The position numbers and the translations under genes are program-made. The notes under the pieces were generated by a model that was not told the origin of the DNA, did no database searches, and worked only from the letters and a program-made list of their open reading frames with translations. A stretch of 8,614 nucleotides of DNA. Source: Betaproteobacteria bacterium UBA2293. GTDB taxonomy: Bacteria > Pseudomonadota > Gammaproteobacteria > Burkholderiales > Rhodocyclaceae. The DNA lies in assembly GCA_002345845.1 (NCBI GenBank), contig DDWF01000034.1, positions 8,084 through 16,697 on the forward strand, written 5' to 3'. Below are positions 1-6,092 of the stretch, one piece after another (the stretch's first letter is position 1; each line of letters begins with the position of its first letter).

Positions 1-1622
1 TTGAGCGCCAGCAGGTTGGTCTGGCTGGCGATGTCGGCGATGACGCGGGTGATGTCGCCGATCTTGGCGATCGACTGGTTCAACTGGTCGATGGTGGTAT
101 TCGACGAATTCACCGCTTCGACGACGCGCGTCGTCGCCACCATGCTCTGGCTGATATTGGCGTTGCTCTCGGTGACCTTGTTCTGCGAGTCGCGGGCGGC
201 AGTCGCCGTGTCCTGGGCATTGGCCGCCACTTCCTGCACCGACTGGCTGAACTCCTCGGTCGCCGCGGCGACGCCCTCGACGCTGGCCTGCTGCTGCTCC
301 GACTGGCTGGCCACCTGGGCCATCTGCGCTTCGAGCAGCTTGCTGCGCGAGTCGATGGCCTTGGAGGCGCTGCTGATCTCGTCGAGCATGGCCTTCAGGG
401 TGCCTTGCATGGTGGCCAGGTTGCACAGCAGGAGGCCGGTCTCATCGCGACCGCCGACGTCGATGTCATCGGTCAGGCGGCCCTCGGCAATGGCGGCGAA
501 GTGGGTGATGGCATTGCGGATCGAACCAACGATCGACGACACCAGCAAGGCAGCGGCAGCGATGGCCAGCAGGATGGCGACGACGAGCAGGCCGATGCTC
601 AGGTTGCGGATCTCGGCGTAGTGTTCTTCGGCCTCGACGTAGCGGCGATTGGCACTCTCGGCCAGATCCTGGACGAGCGCCAGGCCATCGCGCTGCATCT
701 CGGCGTAGAGCGGGTTGATTTTGCCCAGCAGGATGACGTTGGCCTCGGAAAACTTGTTCTCCTTGAGCAGGTCGCGGGCGACATTGACGCCCTCCTGCGA
801 GAAACGTTCGCGGGTCGCGCCGAACTTGTCGAGCAGGGTTTTCTGATGCTCGTTCAGCGGTGCGGCCTTGAGTTTATCGAGCAGCTCGTTGATTTCCTTG
901 CGATTGTTCAAGGTGTTGTCAATGTGCAAGTCCACCGGATGGTCGTGCATCTTGGCGAAGGCGCTGCCCGGGTCGTGCTGCAGGCCGAGCATGACTTGTG
1001 AGCGATTGTCGGAGAGCAGGAACATCATCCGGTTGACCACGTTGGACGGCAGCAGATTGTCGCGGTACATCGCCTGCAGCTCGACGTCGGTCTGCTTCAG
1101 GCCGTTGAGGCCGACAAAGCCGATGATGGCCATCAGGGTAACCAGCGCCGCCATCGTTGCCCACAGCCGGCTGCGCAGGCTGAGGCTGCGCCGGGCGCTG
1201 GCCGGCAGCTTGCCTTTCTGGCCGGCGGCGGCATAGGCGGCTTCGGCGGCTGCCCGCTTGTCGCGGGAGGCCGGGGTGCGCACCGACATGTAACCGGTGG
1301 TCTGGCCATTTTTCTTGAGCGGGACGACAAAGGCCTCGACCCAGTAGAAGTCGCCGTTCTTGCAGCGGTTCTTGACCAACCCGCGCCAGGGCAGGCCGGA
1401 CTTGGCCGTTGCCCACAGGTCCTGGAAGGCGGCTTCCGGCATGTCCGGATGGCGGACCATGTTGTGGTTCTTGCCAATCAGTTCATCGCGGGTGAAGCCG
1501 CTGATGTCTACGAACGCATCGTTGGCATAAGTGATGATGCCTTTGAGGTCGGTGCGGGAGACGAGGTAGGTATTGGCGGGAAAGGCAACTTCGCGCTGGG
1601 TGACGGGCTGATTATTTTTCAT
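1..1622 (-). CDS. Aer-type PAS methyl-accepting chemotaxis protein, 3' end cut by window edge
   Basis: A membrane chemoreceptor that should pass a redox/energy or ligand signal to CheA/CheW. About 540 codons are visible and the frame runs off the left edge. Residues 20-115 form a PAS domain with the FAD-associated residues of E. coli Aer at identical positions: N34 (YANDAF), R57, H58, D60 (VRHPDMP) and W70. This numbering supports the ATG at 1620-1622, although it has no clear Shine-Dalgarno site. A membrane helix lies near 152-172, a probably periplasmic helical segment at 173-338, and a second helix near 339-361. HAMP follows (GSIRNAITHF, then GRDETG), then the methyl-accepting coiled coil, reaching SQTNLLAL just before the signalling tip. 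E. coli Aer lacks a large periplasmic part, so the outer segment, which resembles four-helix-bundle sensors (MYRDNLLP), is a second possible input. Chemoreceptor identity is certain; FAD binding is inferred from residues. Confidence 0.95.
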   Translation of the reverse strand, partial: MKNNQPVTQREVAFPANTYLVSRTDLKGIITYANDAFVDISGFTRDELIGKNHNMVRHPDMPEAAFQDLWATAKSGLPWRGLVKNRCKNGDFYWVEAFVVPLKKNGQTTGYMSVRTPASRDKRAAAEAAYAAAGQKGKLPASARRSLSLRSRLWATMAALVTLMAIIGFVGLNGLKQTDVELQAMYRDNLLPSNVVNRMMFLLSDNRSQVMLGLQHDPGSAFAKMHDHPVDLHIDNTLNNRKEINELLDKLKAAPLNEHQKTLLDKFGATRERFSQEGVNVARDLLKENKFSEANVILLGKINPLYAEMQRDGLALVQDLAESANRRYVEAEEHYAEIRNLSIGLLVVAILLAIAAAALLVSSIVGSIRNAITHFAAIAEGRLTDDIDVGGRDETGLLLCNLATMQGTLKAMLDEISSASKAIDSRSKLLEAQMAQVASQSEQQQASVEGVAAATEEFSQSVQEVAANAQDTATAARDSQNKVTESNANISQSMVATTRVVEAVNSSNTTIDQLNQSIAKIGDITRVIADIASQTNLLAL

Positions 1623-1630
1623 TATTTTTC
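1611..1630. repeat. Perfect 10-bp tandem duplication across the chemoreceptor start
   Basis: The 10-mer attatttttc occurs twice back to back (1611-1620 and 1621-1630). It covers the start codon (CAT at 1620-1622) and the first three codons of the chemoreceptor, and is followed at 1631-1637 by a run of seven G (C on the coding strand). This is exactly where a Shine-Dalgarno site would lie, and none is visible. The A-rich start may help initiation on an unstructured mRNA. Confidence 0.9.
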
Positions 1631-1781
1631 GGGGGGGCGTGAGGCAGGCGGTTGAGGTTGACAGAGGGGTTGGGCAACTGTGCACTCTAGCGGAAAATAG
1701 CCATTCAAGGCTTCGGGTTTTTGAATAATCCTATTGTCATTCAATGGCTTGGGCCTCGGGCCCGGGTTGCTGACGGCGCGG
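1623..1781 (-). promoter_or_regulatory. Intergenic region upstream of the chemoreceptor with three ATTCAA/TTGAAT elements
   Basis: This gap of 159 bases must hold the 3' end of the flavodoxin transcript and any promoter of the chemoreceptor. ATTCAA (1703-1708), TTGAAT (1721-1726) and ATTCAA (1739-1744) alternate in orientation with exact 18-base steps, giving two overlapping 24-bp inverted repeats. The flanks of the outer two copies are also alike (cattcaaggctt and cattcaatggctt). The spacing suits a protein binding site, but I recognise no known operator. No convincing sigma-70, sigma-54 or sigma-28 promoter could be assigned. Confidence 0.4.
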
Positions 1782-1785
1782 TCAG
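1751..1785 (-). terminator. Two small hairpins at the end of the flavodoxin gene, weak terminator candidate
   Basis: An inverted repeat CTGAC/GTCAG (1770-1774 and 1781-1785, six-base loop) includes the stop codon at 1782-1784. A second, GGGCC/GGCCC with a three-base loop, lies at 1751-1763. Neither is followed by a U-run on the minus strand, so an intrinsic terminator is not well supported. They may only slow transcription or mean nothing. Confidence 0.2.
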
Positions 1786-2273
1786 AAAATGCCGAGCGCC
1801 AAACCGCTGGCCAGTGCCTCACCCAGTTCGCGACAGCGCGCCAGATCCTCGGGGGCGATGATCTTCGCCTGCAGGATGGCTTCCGGTGTCTGGGCATGAG
1901 TGCATACGATCAACGGCTCGGCAACGGCTTTCAGGCGCCAGCCGGTGGCGATGCGGGCGATCTGCCGGGCGGCGTTGCTGCCGTCGCTACCAGCGCAGAT
2001 CAGGCTGGCATACGGACGGCCGTTGATGCGCTCGAGCGCAGCGTAATAGTTGCGGTCGAAAAAATCCTTGAGCAGGCCGGACATGGCACCGAGGTTTTCC
2101 GGCGTGACGAAGAGATAGCCATCGGCCGCCAGCACGTCCTCGGCGCCGGTGTCGGTGGCATGCAGCAGGCGCGTGCTCACCGCCATTTCGTCCGCGGCGC
2201 CGGCCGCCGCCGCACGCGCCATCTGCAGGCTGCCGCCGGTCTGCGAGTGATAGACGATGAGCAGGTTTTTCAT
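1782..2273 (-). CDS. Flavodoxin family protein / NAD(P)H-dependent FMN oxidoreductase-like
   Basis: A 163-residue flavodoxin-fold protein, probably a cytoplasmic FMN-binding redox protein; the partner and substrate cannot be told. A short beta strand (NLLIVY, residues 3-8) leads into the phosphate-binding loop HSQTGGS at 9-15, as in flavodoxins. Residues 57-74 (TPENLGAMSGLLKDFFDR) match the second flavin loop of the NADPH-dependent FMN reductase/WrbA-like group. The length is typical. The ATG at 2271-2273 puts MKNLLIVY at the N terminus; a TTG six bases upstream (2277-2279) is a less likely start, and neither has a good Shine-Dalgarno site. The gene lies 159 bases upstream of the chemoreceptor on the same strand and is divergent from the binding-protein gene. 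With an FAD-type chemoreceptor next door a redox link is tempting, but nothing in the sequence proves it. Confidence 0.85.
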   Translation of the reverse strand: MKNLLIVYHSQTGGSLQMARAAAAGAADEMAVSTRLLHATDTGAEDVLAADGYLFVTPENLGAMSGLLKDFFDRNYYAALERINGRPYASLICAGSDGSNAARQIARIATGWRLKAVAEPLIVCTHAQTPEAILQAKIIAPEDLARCRELGEALASGLALGIF

Positions 2274-2382
2274 GGCCAATGGAGCGCTGTCGGGTTATTC
2301 AATATGCGCGCCGGCGGCAGGCAGTGCAAGCGCCCGGGGCGGACGGTGGCGAAGGCGAAGTGATTTGGGTGATACTCGGCCT
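2274..2382. promoter_or_regulatory. Divergent intergenic region between flavodoxin and binding-protein genes
   Basis: These 109 bases separate two genes that point away from each other, so both promoters should lie here or overlap the gene starts. A fourth ATTCAA is at 2297-2302. No strong Shine-Dalgarno site stands before the ATG at 2383 and no clear plus-strand promoter could be named. Confidence 0.5.
2301..2329 (-). promoter_or_regulatory. Weak sigma-70-like promoter candidate for the flavodoxin gene
   Basis: On the minus strand TTGCAC (2324-2329) and CATATT (2301-2306) are separated by 17 bases, about 28 bases upstream of the flavodoxin ATG. CATATT matches four of six -10 positions; the -35 match is limited to TTG. 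The ATTCAA copy at 2297-2302 abuts the -10 box. This is a suggestion only. Confidence 0.2.
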
Positions 2383-3441
2383 ATGACATGCGTTCGTCGG
2401 CGCTCCATCCTGTTGCTCCTCTGCTCTCTGGCCGGGTTGTTGCCCGGGCCGGGGCAGGCTGCTGAGCGCGGCGTGTTGCGGGTGCTCGCCTGGCCGGGCT
2501 ACGCCGACCCGGATGTCGTCCGCGGCTTCGAGCAGCGGCACAAGGTGCGCGTCGAGGTGACGCTGATCGATTCCGATGCGGCCTTGTGGCAGCGAATGAA
2601 CGCCAGCGGCGGCACGGATTTTGATGTTTTTGCCGTGAATACGGCGGAGTTGCAGCGCTATATCGATGGTGGTCTGGCGCTGCCTGTCGATCCGGCGGCC
2701 ATCACCAACAGCCGCCGGCAGTTGCCGCGCTTTCGCCAGGTCGAGGCGATTCCCGGCCTGGTGCGCGGCGGCCAGGTCTATGGCATTCCCTATACCTATG
2801 CCGAGATGGGGCTGATTTATGACCGCAGCCAGTTCGTGCGGCCGCCGGATTCGATCCAGGCGCTCTGGGATCCGGAATTGCGTGGCCGGGTCCTGGCCTA
2901 TAACGGCGGCGTGCACAACTTTTCCCTGGCGCTGCTCGCCAGCGGCGCCGAGCAGCCCTTCCGCATCGCCACCGAGCAGTGGCGGCCGGCGGTTGAGCGG
3001 CTGATCGAGCTACGGCGCAATGTGCTCGGTTTCTATACGCAGCCGGAAGAGTCGGTCGACTTGTTTCGTCGCCATCGCGTTGCGCTGATGCTGGCCAATT
3101 ACGGGACGCAGCAGTTGCGCCTGCTACGCGCCGCCGGGGCCGACGTCGGCTACGTGATTCCCCGCGAGGGGGCGCTGGCCTGGCTGGATTGCTGGGTGGT
3201 GGCACGCGGCGCCCGCGACCGGAAACTGGTCGAAGCCTGGCTGAATTACATGCTGGAGCCGGAGGTGAGCGGCCTGCTGGTCAGCCGTCAGGGCCTGGGC
3301 AGCACCATTGCCGAGTCGGCGGACAACCAGCCGCAGGACCGCCTGCGCTGGCTCGAGGCGGTCGAGGATGTCGGTCGGCGCGAGCGGTTGTGGGTGCGCG
3401 TGCTTTCCGGCGATCGCCTGGCCCGGGTGCTGGCGCCATGA
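2383..3441 (+). CDS. PotD/PotF-like periplasmic solute-binding protein, probable sensory partner of the cyclase
   Basis: A 352-residue type II periplasmic binding protein of the spermidine/putrescine family. The ATG at 2383 gives a Sec signal peptide: RRR at 5-7, a hydrophobic core at 9-20, and likely cleavage near GQAA (24-27). C14 is not in a good lipobox. The mature part starts with the family pattern VLAWPGY (W37, Y40), then FDVFAV, then IPREGALAWLDCW (W267, D269), very like PotF, and ends with a PotF-like RERLWVRVLSG. By hand alignment the acidic polyamine-contact region of PotD (D168, E171) is here NGGVHNF (174-180) without acids, so the ligand may differ from spermidine. No permease or ATPase gene follows; instead the stop overlaps the cyclase start (ATGA, 3438-3441). 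This suggests a sensing rather than a transport role, as for V. cholerae NspS. Family call is firm; ligand and role are inferred. Confidence 0.9.
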   Translation: MTCVRRRSILLLLCSLAGLLPGPGQAAERGVLRVLAWPGYADPDVVRGFEQRHKVRVEVTLIDSDAALWQRMNASGGTDFDVFAVNTAELQRYIDGGLALPVDPAAITNSRRQLPRFRQVEAIPGLVRGGQVYGIPYTYAEMGLIYDRSQFVRPPDSIQALWDPELRGRVLAYNGGVHNFSLALLASGAEQPFRIATEQWRPAVERLIELRRNVLGFYTQPEESVDLFRRHRVALMLANYGTQQLRLLRAAGADVGYVIPREGALAWLDCWVVARGARDRKLVEAWLNYMLEPEVSGLLVSRQGLGSTIAESADNQPQDRLRWLEAVEDVGRRERLWVRVLSGDRLARVLAP

Positions 3442-5168
3442 AGCGGTCCGCCATCCGCCTCGGCCTGGGCGGCCGCTTCACCCTGCTGCTGGCGCTGATC
3501 GGCATGCTGGCTTCAGGTTTGACCGGCTATTACGCCTTTTCGACCAGTCGTTCGCTGCTCGTCACCGCCGCCGAACAGCGTCTGCTGACGGCGACCCATG
3601 TGCTGGTCCGCCAACTGGTGGTGACGCTGGAGGGGGTGGTGCGCGACGTTCGTCTGCTGGCCGGCCATCCGCTGGCCGCCGAGGCCCTGGCAGCGGCTGT
3701 GGCGGAGGAGCGGGGGCGGGCCGAAGCTGGTGTCGATGCGCTGTTCGCCGGCATGCTGGAGACGCGCCCGGAGTATTTCCAGATTCGCCTGATCTCGGCG
3801 GCCGACCACGGCCAGGAGCGGGTGCGCATCGATCGCGACGGCGACGGCATCGTCCGCGTGGCCGGCGACGACCGGCAGGAGAAGGGGCACTATCCCTACG
3901 TCTATGAAACGCTGCGCCAGCCCGCTGGCCGCATCTACATCTCGCCGCCGGCGATCAATCATGAGGAGGGGGCGCACGCCGGCCTGGACAAGCCGACCAT
4001 GCAGATGGCGGTGCCGATCCGCGATGGCAACCGGGTGCTCGGGCTGGTCGTCATCAGCGTGGACATGAATCGCATCTTCCAGCAGCTGTCGGCGGAACTG
4101 CCGGACAATATTGCCTTCATGCTGAGCAATCGCGATGGTGATTTTCTGGTTCATCCGGATCCCGCCAAAGCCTTCGCCTTCGATCGCGGTCAGCGGGTGC
4201 AGGTGCAGAACGAGTTTCCGGCGACGGTCGCTCTGCTTGCCGGCGGCGCTAATGATCTGGTGACGGTCACCGATAGGCCTGGCCCGGAGCGGGCAGTAGC
4301 GGCTTTCGTCAGATATCGCTTCGGCGCTGAATATGAGCATCGCTCCTTCATTCTCGGTCTGTCGCAGCCGCTGGCCGATGTGCTGGCCGACAGCGATACG
4401 GTGGGTACGGCGACGGCACGCATCGTCCTTGCCTTCAGCCTGGTGTCCATTTTTCTGGCAATCCTGCTGGCGCGGGCAGTGATCCGGCCGCTCAACCAGA
4501 TGCTGCGTTCGGTCGAACGCTTTTCCTCCGGTAAGGCGCGGACGCCGTTGCCGGTGCAGCGGCACGACGAGATCGGTGTCCTGGCGCGCAGCGTCGATTC
4601 ACTGCAGCAACAGATCGATGGCCAGATGGCGGCGTTGCAGGAGAAGCAGCGCGAACTGGACCATCTGGCCAGCCACGACAGCCTGACCGGTCTGCCCAAC
4701 CGCCGCCTGTTCCTCGACCGCCTGGCGCAGGCGCTGGCTCGCTCGCGGCGGAGCGGCGAACCGCTGGCGCTGCTCTTCATCGATCTCGATCACTTCAAGG
4801 AAATCAACGACCGCCTCGGTCACGGCGCCGGCGACGTCGTGCTGCGGGCTGTCGCCGAGCGCCTGGTGGCGGAAGTGCGCGAGATCGACACGGTGGCCCG
4901 CCTGGGTGGCGACGAGTTCATCATCCTGCTTGATGCCACCGGAGACCGGGCAGTGATTGCCAATATCGCCACGACCTTGCTCGCCGTGCTGGCCGATCCG
5001 GTCGCGGTTGCCGGCGAGTCCGTAGCCATCGGCGGCAGCATCGGCATCAGTTGCTATCCACGCGACGGTAGCAATGCGACGGAGATCATCGCCGCCGCCG
5101 ATAAGGCCATGTACTGCGCCAAGCATGAAGGGCGCAACAACTTCCGCTTTGCTTCGGGCGAGGCCTGA
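3438..5168 (+). CDS. Membrane diguanylate cyclase: Cache-like sensor, HAMP, GGDEF with I-site
   Basis: A 576-residue inner-membrane enzyme predicted to make c-di-GMP from two GTP. Membrane helix 1 (about 14-34) and helix 2 (about 327-349) enclose a periplasmic region of some 290 residues with double-Cache features: YISPPAIN at 167-174, then KPTMQMAVP and GLVVISVDM, later GDFLVHPDP. HAMP (about 345-397, RPLNQML to HDEIGVLARS) and a short coiled coil lead to the GGDEF domain, starting at DSLTGLPNRR (D414). The metal and substrate motif FIDLDHFKEIND and an intact GGDEF (490-494) are present. RxxD (R481, D484) lies exactly five residues before GGDEF, the product-inhibition I-site. There is no EAL domain. 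Translation is probably coupled to the upstream binding protein (ATGA overlap), the likely ligand carrier for the sensor. Catalytic competence is well supported; the signal is not known. Confidence 0.95.
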   Translation: MKRSAIRLGLGGRFTLLLALIGMLASGLTGYYAFSTSRSLLVTAAEQRLLTATHVLVRQLVVTLEGVVRDVRLLAGHPLAAEALAAAVAEERGRAEAGVDALFAGMLETRPEYFQIRLISAADHGQERVRIDRDGDGIVRVAGDDRQEKGHYPYVYETLRQPAGRIYISPPAINHEEGAHAGLDKPTMQMAVPIRDGNRVLGLVVISVDMNRIFQQLSAELPDNIAFMLSNRDGDFLVHPDPAKAFAFDRGQRVQVQNEFPATVALLAGGANDLVTVTDRPGPERAVAAFVRYRFGAEYEHRSFILGLSQPLADVLADSDTVGTATARIVLAFSLVSIFLAILLARAVIRPLNQMLRSVERFSSGKARTPLPVQRHDEIGVLARSVDSLQQQIDGQMAALQEKQRELDHLASHDSLTGLPNRRLFLDRLAQALARSRRSGEPLALLFIDLDHFKEINDRLGHGAGDVVLRAVAERLVAEVREIDTVARLGGDEFIILLDATGDRAVIANIATTLLAVLADPVAVAGESVAIGGSIGISCYPRDGSNATEIIAAADKAMYCAKHEGRNNFRFASGEA

Positions 5169-5171
5169 TTG

Positions 5172-6092
5172 GTGGCCGATTTGACTGCCGTGCGGCGCTA
5201 CCGCGGCCGCTTCGCCCCGTCGCCGACCGGGCCCTTGCATTTCGGTTCGCTGGTCGCCGCCGTCGGCAGCTATCTTGATGCCCGCACGCAAGGCGGCGAG
5301 TGGCTGCTGCGCATGGAAGACGTGGACCGGCCGCGCAATGTGCCGGGTGCCGCCGAGCAGATACTGGCGACGCTCGAGGCCTTCGACTTCACCTGGGATG
5401 GTCCGGTGCTCTGGCAGAGCCAACGCGACGCGGCCTACGGTGAAGCGCTCGACTCCTTGCGTCGGGACGGACGGGCCTATCCCTGCGCCTGCTCGCGCAA
5501 GGAGATCGCCGATTCGGCGACGCGGCCGGCGGTCGACGGCGGGCTGGCCTATCCCGGCACCTGCCGTGACGGCCTGCCGCCGGGACGCGTCGAGCGCGCC
5601 TGGCGGCTGCGCGTCGAGACGGCCGAAACGGCCTTCGTCGACCGCCTGCAGGGACGGATGGCGCAGTTTCTCGAACACGACGTCGGTGACTTCGTCCTCC
5701 GTCGGGCCGATGGTCTTTTCGCCTATCAGCTGGCGGTGGTTGTCGACGATGCGGCGCAGGGCATCACCGACATTGTCCGCGGCGCCGACCTGCTCGACTC
5801 GACGCCGCGCCAGATCTGGCTGCAGCAGTGTTTGGGCTACTTGCAGCCACGCTATGCCCACCTGCCGGTGGCGGCCAATGCCTCCGGCGAGAAGTTGTCC
5901 AAGCAGACGCTGGCACCGGCGCTGGAGGCCGGCCGGGCGGCGGCGGAACTGGTCCGCGCCCTGCATTTTCTCGGTCAGCCGGCACCGGCAGAACTCGGCC
6001 GGGGGCGACCGGCCGATGTCTGGTCCTGGGCGCGCGAGCACTGGCAGTTCGCGGCCATTCCGCGCCAGCGGGCTATTTCGCTTCCGATGTGA
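5172..6092 (+). CDS. gluQ: Glutamyl-Q tRNA(Asp) synthetase (GluQRS)
   Basis: A 306-residue cytoplasmic enzyme that activates glutamate and attaches it to queuosine in the anticodon of tRNA-Asp. It is a GluRS catalytic core without the anticodon-binding domain, and the length fits the family. The class I signatures are the HIGH-like PLHFGS (21-26) within FAPSPTGPLHFGS and the KMSKS-like KLSKQ (241-245). Zinc ligands of the family are all present: C105 and C107 (CAC), Y127 and C131 (YPGTC). There is no ATG; the GTG at 5172 follows GCGAGG with about eight bases of spacing and is preferred over the TTG at 5169. The gene begins three bases after the cyclase stop, so it is probably cotranscribed. 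In E. coli it follows dksA, which is not here. Its last 20 bases overlap the end of convergent clsB. Confidence 0.95.
   Translation: MADLTAVRRYRGRFAPSPTGPLHFGSLVAAVGSYLDARTQGGEWLLRMEDVDRPRNVPGAAEQILATLEAFDFTWDGPVLWQSQRDAAYGEALDSLRRDGRAYPCACSRKEIADSATRPAVDGGLAYPGTCRDGLPPGRVERAWRLRVETAETAFVDRLQGRMAQFLEHDVGDFVLRRADGLFAYQLAVVVDDAAQGITDIVRGADLLDSTPRQIWLQQCLGYLQPRYAHLPVAANASGEKLSKQTLAPALEAGRAAAELVRALHFLGQPAPAELGRGRPADVWSWAREHWQFAAIPRQRAISLPM

Noticed and set aside
405..1001. Plus-strand open frames opposite the chemoreceptor (also 1-621 and 868-1236)
   Set aside because: The minus strand encodes a continuous, recognisable chemoreceptor here; these are antisense shadows.
1701..1726. Hairpin ATTCAA...TTGAAT with a TTCG loop as a plus-strand terminator
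   Set aside because: No gene on the plus strand ends here and no U-run follows the stem.
1622..1897. A 91-codon minus-strand frame spanning the intergenic region and ending in TAATG at the chemoreceptor start
   Set aside because: It overlaps the flavodoxin gene in another frame and has no recognisable domain; the TAATG contact is probably chance.
2257..2382. Extending the binding protein to an upstream start at 2257
   Set aside because: It would overlap the flavodoxin start and bury the signal peptide; the ATG at 2383 places the signal peptide at the N terminus.
3513..4565. A 350-codon minus-strand open frame opposite the sensor part of the cyclase
   Set aside because: Shadow of the firmly supported plus-strand gene; no motif or start signal.
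4599..6041. A 480-codon open frame on the minus strand opposite the cyclase end and gluQ
   Set aside because: It lies antisense to two genes with complete catalytic motifs, has no recognisable domain and a low-complexity composition; long antisense frames are expected in GC-rich DNA.
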